Below, one piece after another: positions 1 through 6,228 of a stretch of DNA of 13,707 bases. A program made the translations under genes and the position numbers. The notes below the pieces were generated by a model. It saw only the letters and a list, made by a program, of their open reading frames with translations, did no database searches and had not been told where the DNA came from. Each line of letters opens with the position of its first letter. Positions within the stretch are counted from its first letter, which is position 1. This stretch comes from an uncultured Eubacteriales bacterium (GTDB lineage: Bacteria > Bacillota > Clostridia > Christensenellales > QAND01): positions 1 through 13,707 of the forward strand of contig UREB01000026.1 in assembly GCA_900546685.1 (NCBI GenBank), read 5' to 3'.

Positions 1-941
1 ACCTGGCACAGGCCCGCGGGGTGCGCTGCCGGGCCCAGCAGATCGTCCTCGGCGCCGGCACCGAGCATCTTTTGCAAATTCTCAGCTATATGCTGGATAG
101 CAGCTGGACCATTGCGCTGGAAAACCCCGTGTATAACAAAGCGTACCATATGTTCTCCCGCATGGGCCATTCGGTGCTGCCGCTGTATGTCGATGAAAAG
201 GGGCTGCCCGTTTCGCCGCTGGGTGCGCTGTCGAATGCGGCGGTGTATACCACCCCTTCGCATCAGTTTCCCCTGGGCGTCAGCATGCCCATCAGCCGCC
301 GCGTTCAGCTGCTGAACTGGGCCAAATCCGCGCCGGACCGCTACATCATCGAGGACGATTACGACAGCGAATTCCGCTACGATGCAAAGCCCCTGCCCAG
401 CCTGCAAAGCATCGACGACCACGGCCGCGTCATCTACCTCGGCACGTTTTCCAAATCCATCGCTCCCTCGCTGCGCATCGGCTATATGGTGCTGCCGCCA
501 TCGCTTTTGCCGCTTTACCAGGCCCAATACGCGCAATTCAGCTGCGCCGTCTCCCGTTTTGAGCAGCAGGTGCTGGATGCGTTCCTGCGGCAGGGCGCGT
601 TTGAAACGCACCTCAACCGCATGCGCAAGCTATATAAGGAAAAGCGCAAAACCTTGGTTTCCGCCCTGGAGGCAGCCTTTCCCCATTCCCTGCAATACCA
701 GGGCGAGCAGGCAGGGCACCACGTGCTGGTGCATCTGCCCGGCATGCCGGACGGCGGGGCGCTGTGCCGCACGGCCATGGCGGCGGGGGTCAAGGTCTAT
801 CCCCTTTCGCCCTATTTCATCGGCCCCGTGCCGCCTGCCTATCAGGGCCATGTGCTGCTGGGCTACGGTTCGCTCAGCCAAGCGCAGATACAGCAGGGCG
901 TTTTGCTGTTGTCCCAGGCCTGGGCGCCGTTCATAGCATAA
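1..941 (+). CDS. MocR/PdxR-type transcriptional regulator, aminotransferase-like domain (5' end missing)
   Basis: The reading frame is open from the window edge (first full codon at 3) to TAA at 939-941, so the N-terminus lies upstream. What is visible is a fold-type I PLP aminotransferase domain. DDYDSEFRYD is followed by the PLP-lysine motif GTFSKSIAPSLRIGY, whose Lys codon is at 453-455. Before it come an E-N-P-x-Y segment (ENPVYNKAY) and GAGTEHLLQIL. These match the C-terminal domain of MocR-family GntR regulators such as PdxR and GabR, where an N-terminal winged-helix DNA-binding domain precedes a PLP-sensing domain with little enzyme activity. That N-terminal domain would be outside the window, so a free-standing aminotransferase (KAT/AAT-II type) is not strictly excluded. 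The pattern DDYDSEFRYD...LPSLQ is very typical of MocR proteins. The target genes cannot be seen. The gene is convergent with the next one, and both share the hairpin at 941-971. Confidence 0.85.
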   Translation, partial: LAQARGVRCRAQQIVLGAGTEHLLQILSYMLDSSWTIALENPVYNKAYHMFSRMGHSVLPLYVDEKGLPVSPLGALSNAAVYTTPSHQFPLGVSMPISRRVQLLNWAKSAPDRYIIEDDYDSEFRYDAKPLPSLQSIDDHGRVIYLGTFSKSIAPSLRIGYMVLPPSLLPLYQAQYAQFSCAVSRFEQQVLDAFLRQGAFETHLNRMRKLYKEKRKTLVSALEAAFPHSLQYQGEQAGHHVLVHLPGMPDGGALCRTAMAAGVKVYPLSPYFIGPVPPAYQGHVLLGYGSLSQAQIQQGVLLLSQAWAPFIA

Positions 942-975
942 AAAATACCGGCCAAAACAGCCGGTATTTTTGTGT
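941..975. terminator. Bidirectional intrinsic terminator
   Basis: A perfect 12-bp stem (941-952 with 960-971, AAAAATACCGGC/GCCGGTATTTTT) closes a 7-base loop. The A-run on one side and the T-run on the other give a U-tract in both directions. It lies between the stop codons of two convergent genes (941 on plus, 979 on minus), so it should end both transcripts. Confidence 0.92.
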
Positions 976-978
976 TTG

Positions 979-2172
979 TTATCCTTCCGCGTAGTTTGTA
1001 AAGTAGCCCTGTATCCAAACCACCGGCGTGCCCTTATCGCCAGAACCGGAGGTCAGATCGCACAGCGAACCGATCAAATCGGTCAGCCGGCGGGGCGTTG
1101 TGCCCTGCGTGGCCATCGTGCCTTTTAGGTTTTTGTCCTTGGTTTCAATGGCCTTTTCAATGGCTTCCCTGAGCGCCTGCCCAGACAGGTTTGCAAACTC
1201 GTTGTCCGCCAAATACTTGAGCTTCAATTCATTCGGCGTGCCTTCCAGGCCGCTGGTGTAGGCCGGGGATACCACCGGGTCCGCCAGCTCCCAGATTTTG
1301 CCGACCGGATCTTTGAACGCGCCGTCGCCATACACCATCACTTCGATATGCTTGCCCGTTTTGGCCAGCAGCTCGTCCTGCACAGCCTTTACAAAGGCCT
1401 CGCAGTCGCGCGGGAAGAGCTTTACCGTCTCCTCCGTCGCCTTGTTGGAGCCCAGCAGACCATACGTGGGGTTAAAGCCGCTGCCCCCTACCGGCTTTGT
1501 CATAATATCATCCAGGCCCAGCGCCGTGCGCGCGCCGTTTTGCAACAGCAGCCGTTTGCTGCGCGCCCTGGTATGGATATCGCAGGTCAGCACGTCCTTG
1601 GCATAGGGCAGAATGTCTTGGGCGTTGTTGCCCAGGATGATTTCCACCTCTGCGCCCTCGCCCTGGATCAGTTCTTTGTAATATTCGATATAATCTACGC
1701 CTGTAAAGGGATGCTCCACCCGGCCGAATGCCTGGCGGTATTGCGCTTCGGTCAGCACATCGGTATAGGGGTTGATGCCCTTTTCATCCAACGCATCCAG
1801 CGAGACCAGGTGGTTGCCCACCTCGTCGGACGGATAGCTCAGCATCAGCGTAATCTTTTTGGCGCCTCTGGCAATGCCTTTTAGGCAGATAGAAAACCGG
1901 TTACGGCTTAAAATCGGGAAAATTACCCCAATATGGCCCCCCGGGAAATGAGCCTTGATGTCCTCTGCAATCTCGTCTACCGACACATAATTGCCCTGTG
2001 CCCTTGCCACGATGGCCTCTGTGGCCGCTACGATATCGCGGTCTTGAAACTCGATGTTTTCGCTCTGGGCCGCCGTCAGCAGGGAATCGACGACGATTTT
2101 GACCAGGTCATCCCCTTGCCGGATGATGGGCGTGCGCACGCCTCTTACCACGGTTCCGATCGATTTTGACAT
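979..2172 (-). CDS. CofE-like coenzyme F420-0:L-glutamate ligase family protein
   Basis: A 397-residue protein. It matches the long clostridial branch of the F420-0:gamma-glutamyl ligase family (COG1478-like). Conserved-looking stretches are GTVVRGVRTPIIRQGDDL (6-23), TEAIVARAQGNY (51-62), GVIFPILSRNRFSICLKGIA (82-101), YGDGAFKDPVGKIWELADPV (281-300) and TPRRLTDLIGSLCDLTSGSG (359-378). Classical CofE adds L-glutamate to F420-0 using GTP and is about 250 residues, so this protein is much longer. No other F420 gene (cofC, cofD, cofG/H) or F420-using enzyme is in the window; the true substrate is therefore uncertain. The start is ATG at 2172 because GGAG sits 8 bases upstream. The frame stays open 23 codons further (to 2241), but that part would begin inside the leader, just past the -10 box, and reads like non-coding sequence. 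The family call is firmer than the reaction. Confidence 0.8.
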   Translation of the reverse strand: MSKSIGTVVRGVRTPIIRQGDDLVKIVVDSLLTAAQSENIEFQDRDIVAATEAIVARAQGNYVSVDEIAEDIKAHFPGGHIGVIFPILSRNRFSICLKGIARGAKKITLMLSYPSDEVGNHLVSLDALDEKGINPYTDVLTEAQYRQAFGRVEHPFTGVDYIEYYKELIQGEGAEVEIILGNNAQDILPYAKDVLTCDIHTRARSKRLLLQNGARTALGLDDIMTKPVGGSGFNPTYGLLGSNKATEETVKLFPRDCEAFVKAVQDELLAKTGKHIEVMVYGDGAFKDPVGKIWELADPVVSPAYTSGLEGTPNELKLKYLADNEFANLSGQALREAIEKAIETKDKNLKGTMATQGTTPRRLTDLIGSLCDLTSGSGDKGTPVVWIQGYFTNYAEG

Positions 2173-2211
2173 AAAAGGTGCTCCATTTCTCAACGGCGAA
2201 CATTTGCCCAA

Positions 2212-2239
2212 GGGCCTGTCTGCCGTTGACGGCAGGCCC
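2212..2239 (-). other. Stem-loop in the 5' leader of the CofE-like gene
   Basis: CTGCCG (2220-2225) pairs with CGGCAG (2230-2235) around a TTGA loop, and the stem extends as GGGC (2212-2215) with GCCC (2236-2239) past a 4-base bulge. An alternative pairing is GGGCCTG (2212-2218) with CAGGCCC (2233-2239). It lies between the -10 box and the ribosome binding site of the minus-strand gene. No U-tract follows, so it is not a terminator; it may be an operator or an RNA-stability element. Confidence 0.4.
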
Positions 2240-2249
2240 ACAAAACAGT

Positions 2250-2255
2250 ATTATA
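2250..2255 (-). promoter_or_regulatory. Probable -10 box for the CofE-like gene
   Basis: On the minus strand this reads TATAAT, a perfect -10 hexamer, about 77 bases upstream of the ATG. The -35 region at 17-bp spacing is poor (TAGTGT), so an activator or a non-canonical -35 is possible. Confidence 0.5.
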
Positions 2256-2352
2256 CCGCACTTTGACGATTTACACTAGCGGTTTGCTTTGATTTTCTTT
2301 TGTGCATAGCGCTGCCGTGCCCGCCCCATACTAACAGCAGGAGGTGAAGCGC

Positions 2353-2469
2353 TTGTATCGCGAAATCTATGCGGACACGGGCAGCAAACCGGCTAAAAAA
2401 CCACCCAAGAAAACGCCGGCCGGCGATCCGCTGAAAAACCCAAAGGACATTTCCAAGATCCAAGTCTAG
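2353..2469 (+). CDS. Small Lys/Pro-rich protein of 38 residues, unknown function
   Basis: I do not recognise this protein. The frame runs from TTG at 2353 to TAG at 2467-2469. A near-perfect ribosome binding site, AGGAGGTG, ends 7-8 bases before the TTG. An in-frame GTG at 2344 overlaps that site and so is the less likely start. The peptide opens with a short amphipathic stretch (YREIYADTG) and then carries KPAKKPPKKTP, with 8 Lys and 6 Pro in total. It has no membrane segment or signal peptide, and looks basic and disordered. Supporting evidence is the strong ribosome binding site, a third-codon-position GC bias similar to the neighbours (23 of 37 codons end in G or C), and an intrinsic terminator 6 bases after the stop. 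No convincing promoter was found. It could be an RNA- or ribosome-binding small protein, which is speculation. It is convergent with the alarmone synthetase gene. Confidence 0.55.
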   Translation: MYREIYADTGSKPAKKPPKKTPAGDPLKNPKDISKIQV

Positions 2470-2475
2470 CACCCG

Positions 2476-2507
2476 AGGCCGCAGCGCAGTCTGCGGTCTA
2501 TTTTATT
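2476..2507 (+). terminator. Intrinsic terminator of the 38-residue gene, overlapping the synthetase 3' end
   Basis: A 9-bp stem (2476-2484 with 2491-2499, one G-U pair) closes the 6-base loop CGCAGT and is followed on the plus strand by TATTTTATT. The U-rich tail covers the stop codon of the convergent synthetase gene (2503-2505). The minus strand has no U-tract after the hairpin, so it serves mainly the plus-strand gene. Confidence 0.7.
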
Positions 2508-3561
2508 GGATGCGCTCTATCGCCTTCTGCAAACCTTGGATCGGGCCCTGCTCCTGGTACATCTCCGCGGCATCCTTGGCCGAGGCCAATAGGATCACAT
2601 ACACCAGCATGGAATATTCGTTGATGACCTTGGGCCGTGCCTTTTCAATCCATTTCTCCGCAAGCGCCTTGAGCCCTTCCAGGTTTTCCTCAATAAACGC
2701 ATCCAGCTCGTGGATATAGCGGAACCCCAAAAACTGCAACCGCTGCACGATCTTCAGCCGGCTGATAAACGCATCGTCCCGGCTTACCTCCAAGCCGTAC
2801 TGCGATTTGGCGTGGCTGCTAAACTCCCGGGTCCGACTGCTGGTTTCAAAATACTGGATCAGCGTATTTTTGTTGATGTCCGTTTTTAAAACCTTTTCAA
2901 TCCTATCTATGCTCTGGTTATATTGCGCTACTTCCTGGCGGATCACCTCGAATTCCTCGTCGATCAATTCCAGCGTGGCCGCGATCCTTGTCAGCTTTCT
3001 CCGGATGGAAAGCGGAATTTCAAAGTTGGATTTATAGCCCAGCCCATGCTCAATTTCCCCCCAGGCATGCTGTAGCGCCGTGCGGATCTGCACTTCAAAC
3101 TTGATGTCCCGGTAGCGCTGGTATTCCACCAGCTGGCAGCGGGCATCGGAAAACCGCAGGATCACATGGATGGAATTATAGCCAAAATCAATGTACCCCT
3201 CCAGGCTCTTTTTGCGCTTGTCCACCAGCTCTATCATCTCAAATTCGCGAGTCAAAACCTCCAGCACCCGCTCCATATCCGGCTCAAACAATGTCACGAT
3301 CCTGCATCCGATCAGGTCCGTTACGTCGGTCAGCTGCTGGTATTTGCGCTTAAACTGTATCTTTTTCCGCAACGAATCCTCGTTTTTGATACGGAAGGAA
3401 ATATTCGCCACCTCAATGCCATTGGCAGAGAGCAGCGTGGGGATAATGTCCTCCAGGTCGTCTTGAAAATCCATCAGGCGCTGCTTTTGCTCCGAAAATT
3501 GGCGTAGGATGGTATCCTCGTTGGCAACCAGCGCTACGCCCTGTATCTCTTGCATTTCCAA
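2503..3561 (-). CDS. RelA/SpoT-domain alarmone synthetase without hydrolase domain
   Basis: A 352-residue protein with one RelA/SpoT synthetase domain at about 25-200. It should transfer pyrophosphate from ATP to GDP/GTP to make (p)ppGpp in the cytoplasm. Visible motifs are the basic ATP-binding stretch SFRIKNEDSLRKKIQFKRK (55-73), VTDLIGCRI (80-88) with the metal-binding Asp82, GYNSIH (127-132, guanine-stacking loop) and EVQIRTALQHAWGEIEHGL (156-174) with catalytic Glu156. There is no HD hydrolase domain before it and no TGS/ACT module. Small synthetases RelP/RelQ are about 210-260 residues; here a largely helical tail of about 150 residues follows (200-352). TTG at 3561 was chosen because AGGATG lies about 10-12 bases upstream; ATG at 3555 is in frame but has only GGA, too close. 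The product might instead modify tRNA, as some toxSAS enzymes do, but nothing here shows that. Confidence 0.88.
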   Translation of the reverse strand: MEMQEIQGVALVANEDTILRQFSEQKQRLMDFQDDLEDIIPTLLSANGIEVANISFRIKNEDSLRKKIQFKRKYQQLTDVTDLIGCRIVTLFEPDMERVLEVLTREFEMIELVDKRKKSLEGYIDFGYNSIHVILRFSDARCQLVEYQRYRDIKFEVQIRTALQHAWGEIEHGLGYKSNFEIPLSIRRKLTRIAATLELIDEEFEVIRQEVAQYNQSIDRIEKVLKTDINKNTLIQYFETSSRTREFSSHAKSQYGLEVSRDDAFISRLKIVQRLQFLGFRYIHELDAFIEENLEGLKALAEKWIEKARPKVINEYSMLVYVILLASAKDAAEMYQEQGPIQGLQKAIERIQ

Positions 3562-3582
3562 TTGCTTATTTCATCCTTTCGC

Positions 3583-3594
3583 CGCAGGCCTGCG
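3583..3594. repeat. 12-bp perfect palindrome in the synthetase leader
   Basis: CGCAGGCCTGCG is its own reverse complement. It lies between the probable -10 box and the ribosome binding site of the synthetase gene, where a repressor site or leader hairpin could act. A short GC-rich palindrome can also arise by chance. Confidence 0.3.
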
Positions 3595-3618
3595 CAGCAT
3601 GCCCGCGTTTCTATCGAT

Positions 3619-3624
3619 ATTATA
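3619..3624 (-). promoter_or_regulatory. Probable -10 box for the alarmone synthetase
   Basis: The minus strand reads TATAAT in an AT-rich island that contrasts with the GC-rich surroundings, about 58 bases upstream of the TTG start. No good -35 hexamer lies at 16-18 bp. The adjacent TATAGT (3624-3629) is an alternative. Confidence 0.45.
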
Positions 3625-3662
3625 CTATATTTTTCCGCTGTGCGCCTCGGTATCCTGGCCCT

Positions 3663-3692
3663 TTGCGCCATGAGGGCAAAGTATGGTACACT
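3663..3692 (+). promoter_or_regulatory. Probable promoter of the DUF3842 gene, overlapping an inverted repeat
   Basis: TTGCGC (3663-3668), an 18-bp spacer and TACACT (3687-3692), with TGG directly before the -10 as in extended -10 promoters. The inverted repeat CTTTGC (3661-3666) and GCAAAG (3676-3681) covers the -35 box and half of the spacer, a suitable place for a repressor. Confidence 0.45.
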
Positions 3693-3715
3693 AATACAGC
3701 AAAAGGAGGCTTTTT

Positions 3716-4123
3716 ATGCGCATCATCGTCATTGACGGCCAGGGCGGCGGCATCGGCCGTTCGCTGGTCGAGCAGCTCAAAAAACAATGCCCGCAGCACG
3801 AGGTGCTGGGCGTCGGCATCAACGCCATTGCCACGGCCGCCATGGTCAAGGCAGGTGCGGACGGCGGCGCCACAGGGGAAAGCGCCGTTTGCTACAATTG
3901 CGCGCATGCAGATGTCATCGTCGGCCCCATCGGCCTGGTGCTCGTCGGCTCTATGCTGGGCGAGGTCAGCGCCGCCATCGCCGCCGCGGTATCCGCCAGC
4001 GAGGCAGAAAAGGTGTTGATCCCCGTTTCCAAATGCCATGCGCACATCGCCGGCGTCAAAGACCAGCCCATCGGCCGGCTGCTAGACGATGCGCTTGCGG
4101 AAATCAAACGCCTTGTCGGCTAA
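3716..4123 (+). CDS. DUF3842 family protein
   Basis: A 135-residue protein that matches DUF3842, a family common in clostridia with no known function. It opens with RIIVIDGQGGGIGRSLVEQL (2-21), a beta strand plus glycine-rich loop resembling a nucleotide-binding Rossmann start. NAIATAAMVKAGADGGATGE (36-55) and a hydrophobic stretch with VGPIGLVLVGSMLGEVS follow. VLIPVSKCHAHIAGV lies near the C-terminus and carries a Cys-x-His-x-His-like cluster. There is no signal peptide, so it should be cytoplasmic. ATG is preceded by AAAGGAGG at about 7 bases. It has its own promoter, and a second promoter lies between it and the ABC operon, so it is probably not part of that transport unit. The family call is good; any function is unknown. 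Confidence 0.88.
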   Translation: MRIIVIDGQGGGIGRSLVEQLKKQCPQHEVLGVGINAIATAAMVKAGADGGATGESAVCYNCAHADVIVGPIGLVLVGSMLGEVSAAIAAAVSASEAEKVLIPVSKCHAHIAGVKDQPIGRLLDDALAEIKRLVG

Positions 4124-4131
4124 GCGCGCCC

Positions 4132-4160
4132 TTTACATTCTCACTTTTTTGTGGTAAAGT
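4132..4160 (+). promoter_or_regulatory. Strong promoter of the ABC transporter operon
   Basis: TTTACA (4132-4137, 5 of 6 consensus bases), a 17-bp spacer and TAAAGT (4155-4160), with TGG before the -10. Transcription should start near 4167, giving a leader of about 145 bases before the first start codon at 4312. Confidence 0.65.
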
Positions 4161-4311
4161 AATTTCTGCATGGGGCATGAAGCCCCTGCATTTCGCCAGA
4201 AGGCGGCTTGTTTGTTTCATTTATATCGTTTGTCAATGCATCACGAAGATGTTTCGGCCTGGCAAGGGCTGCTCTTCGTGGTTTTTTTATGTTCTGTTTG
4301 GAGGATTTTGG
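4161..4311 (+). promoter_or_regulatory. Structured 5' leader of the ABC operon, candidate attenuator or riboswitch
   Basis: The leader holds three hairpins in a row. The first (4167-4190) pairs TGCA and GGGGC with GCCCC and TGCA around the loop ATGAA, with one bulged T. The second (4194-4205) is CGCC-AGAA-GGCG. The third (4240-4282) is a terminator hairpin. An unstructured U-rich stretch separates the second and third. The terminator lies directly before the ribosome binding site of the first permease, as in transcription-attenuated operons. I cannot match it to a known riboswitch class, and no T-box motif or leader peptide with repeated codons is evident. Confidence 0.45.
4240..4290 (+). terminator. 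Intrinsic terminator within the ABC operon leader
   Basis: A 10-bp stem with one G-U pair (4240-4249 with 4273-4282, core CACGAAGA/TCTTCGTG) encloses a second small stem (4255-4259 with 4267-4271) and is followed by seven T residues (4282-4288). It sits only about 10 bases before the ribosome binding site at 4300-4304. It could also end read-through from the DUF3842 gene, but a promoter lies in between. Confidence 0.7.
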
Positions 4312-5334
4312 ATGCGGCCGCGCGCGCTTACCATGTTGGGAACCATTGCAAAAAAATTGGCACAGTGTATCGTTGTGCTGTTTTTGCTGTCGCTGGCCGT
4401 GTTTTACATGGCCCGCCTGGCGCCCGGCGACCCGCTGCGCTCCTATTACGGCGAAAGCGTAGAGCGCATGAGCCCGCAGGAACGCGAAACCGCCATCCAT
4501 AGCCTTGGCCTGGATCAGCCCATCTACAAGCAATACGGCATCTGGTTACAAAACGCCTTTGACGGCGATTGGGGCATTTCCTTTAAGTATAAGCAGCCCG
4601 TCACCTCTGTGCTTGGGTCCATGTACCAAAACACCTTGCTGTTGGGTGGCCTTGCCTATGTATGCACCTTTGGCCTGGCGCTGCTGCTGGGGGTGTTTTG
4701 CGCCCTGCATGAAGACCGTTTTGTGGATAAGCTCATCTGTAAGATCGGTACCATCACCAATTGTATCCCCTCTTTTTGGGTTTCTCTTGTCCTAATTTTG
4801 ATCTTTAGCGTCAATCTCGGCTGGCTCCCTTCCAGCGGGGCCTATGCCCTGGGCAGGGCGGGCGATATTCTCAGCCGCCTGCGCCATCTGATTTTGCCGC
4901 TTTCCGTGCTGGTGCTCAGCCATCTTTGGTATTACGCCTATATGGTGCGCAACAAGCTCATGGAGGAGATTCGGCAGGATTATGTCCTGCTTGCCAAGGC
5001 CAAGGGCCTGGGCCGTCGGCGCATCGTATATCGGCACTGCCTGCGCAATATCCTGCCCACCTACCTGAGCCTTATGGCCATCTCCATTCCGCATATTCTG
5101 GGTGGCACCTACATCGTAGAGCAGGTCTTTGCCTATCCCGGGCTGGGCTCCTTGTGCTTTGAAAGCGCCAAATACCACGATTATAATCTGTTGATGATTC
5201 TATGCCTGATTACAGGCGCGCTGGTCATCCTTTCCAATCTAATCGCACAGCTTTTGCAAGATAGGATCGATCCGCGCATGCAGCGGGAAGGAGGCAAAAC
5301 GGCATGGACACCCCCGCCCAGGGCTTTGAATTAG
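4312..5334 (+). CDS. ABC transporter permease, DppB/OppB type
   Basis: A 340-residue inner-membrane permease of the peptide/nickel importer family (BPD_transp_1). It has six likely membrane segments, near residues 14-34, 107-130, 145-168, 193-213, 252-275 and 294-318. The N-terminus shows the family pattern RLAPGDP (35-41) and LGLDQPIYKQYGIWL (65-79). The cytoplasmic EAA loop is DYVLLAKAKGLGRRRIVYRH (223-242), which contacts an ATPase subunit, and YPGLGSLCFESAKYHDYNLL (275-294) is typical of DppB. The start is ATG 4312, with GGAGG 7 bases upstream. The frame stays open far upstream, but that part runs antiphase through the DUF3842 gene and the leader. Its 3' end overlaps the next permease by 31 bases, which suggests translational coupling. 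Confidence 0.93.
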   Translation: MRPRALTMLGTIAKKLAQCIVVLFLLSLAVFYMARLAPGDPLRSYYGESVERMSPQERETAIHSLGLDQPIYKQYGIWLQNAFDGDWGISFKYKQPVTSVLGSMYQNTLLLGGLAYVCTFGLALLLGVFCALHEDRFVDKLICKIGTITNCIPSFWVSLVLILIFSVNLGWLPSSGAYALGRAGDILSRLRHLILPLSVLVLSHLWYYAYMVRNKLMEEIRQDYVLLAKAKGLGRRRIVYRHCLRNILPTYLSLMAISIPHILGGTYIVEQVFAYPGLGSLCFESAKYHDYNLLMILCLITGALVILSNLIAQLLQDRIDPRMQREGGKTAWTPPPRALN

Positions 5335-6203
5335 TCGGCCCCCACCCCGCCGAAACACAGGCCCTGCCGCCCAAAAAGCGTCGGTGGTTTGCCTCCGAGG
5401 TCCCGTATCTGTCCTTTGTCATCCTAGGGCTGATTTTGCTGGGCTGCCTTTTCTGCGAATGCTTTATCCCCAAAGACCCCTCCTACCTGGATCTTTCGCA
5501 CATCAGCCAGCCGCCCGGTGGCGGGTTTCTCTTTGGTACGGACCCCATGGGCCGCGATATCTTTTCCATGATCTGGTACGGCGGCCGCATCTCACTGTTC
5601 ATCGGGTTTGTCGCCGCCGCGGTCTCCACCGCCATCGCCGTGGTATACGGCTGTATCAGCGGCTTTGCCCCCGCGTGGCTGGATGATGCGCTGATGCGCT
5701 TTGCCGAAATGGCCATGAGCATCCCTTCCATCCTCGTCATCATCTTTTTGCAGGCCATGATCGGCCAATCCAACCCCCTGGCCATTGCCTGTATCATCGG
5801 GCTGACCAGCTGGATGAATATCGCCAAGGTCGTGCGTACCGAGGTGCGCCAGATCCAAAACAGCGAATACATCCTGGCGGCAAAGCTGATGGGCGGCCGT
5901 TTCTTCTACATTCTGCGCCGCCATCTGCTGCCCAATTTTATTTCCTCCATCATGTTTATGGTGGTCACAAACATCGGCTCTGCCATCGGCACGGAATCCA
6001 CGCTTAGCTTTCTGGGCATCGGCCTGCCGATTGAAACGGTCTCCTGGGGCAGCATGCTCAGCCAGGCGGACCGGGCGCTTTTATCCAACAACTGGTGGCT
6101 CATTCTGATCCCCGGCCTGTTTCTTGTCGTCACGCTGGTCTGCATCACCAACATCGGCCATTACATCCGAAAGGCCAATCATCGGCGATGCAGCAATCTA
6201 TAA
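5304..6203 (+). CDS. ABC transporter permease, DppC/OppC type
   Basis: A 299-residue permease that pairs with the one before it. A cytoplasmic N-terminal tail of about 30 residues leads into the first membrane helix (33-52). The family signature FGTDPMGRDIFSMIWYGGRI (77-96) follows, then the core helices and the EAA loop EYILAAKLMGGRFFYILRRH (188-207). SFLGIGLPIETVSWGSML (235-252) is the usual OppC/DppC segment. ATG is preceded by AAGGAGG at 9 bases, within the end of the upstream gene. The stop is 25 bases before the lipoprotein gene. The EAA loop has AAKLMGG where many relatives have AARALGA, a mild divergence. Confidence 0.93.
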   Translation: MDTPAQGFELVGPHPAETQALPPKKRRWFASEVPYLSFVILGLILLGCLFCECFIPKDPSYLDLSHISQPPGGGFLFGTDPMGRDIFSMIWYGGRISLFIGFVAAAVSTAIAVVYGCISGFAPAWLDDALMRFAEMAMSIPSILVIIFLQAMIGQSNPLAIACIIGLTSWMNIAKVVRTEVRQIQNSEYILAAKLMGGRFFYILRRHLLPNFISSIMFMVVTNIGSAIGTESTLSFLGIGLPIETVSWGSMLSQADRALLSNNWWLILIPGLFLVVTLVCITNIGHYIRKANHRRCSNL

Positions 6204-6228
6204 AAAAATTTGTAAGGGAGAGACTACG

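Noticed and set aside
979..2241. Longer start for the CofE-like gene at 2241
   Set aside because: The extra 23 codons begin only about 9 bases after the proposed -10 box, cover the leader hairpin, and lack a ribosome binding site, while ATG 2172 has GGAG at 8 bases and begins the conserved sequence.
2251..2472. A 73-codon minus-strand frame
   Set aside because: It is the reverse complement of the 38-residue gene and of the CofE-like promoter, has no ribosome binding site, and lies over an intrinsic terminator.
2353..3561. A toxin-antitoxin pair formed by the synthetase and the 38-residue protein
   Set aside because: Known toxSAS antitoxins are encoded on the same strand in an operon with the toxin. 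Here the genes are convergent, the synthetase looks like a normal enzyme, and no toxicity feature is visible.
3787..4311. An open frame continuing about 175 codons upstream of the first permease start
   Set aside because: It runs out of frame through the DUF3842 gene and through the leader hairpins, gives an Arg/His-rich translation, and the ATG at 4312 has a proper ribosome binding site and gives the normal permease N-terminus.
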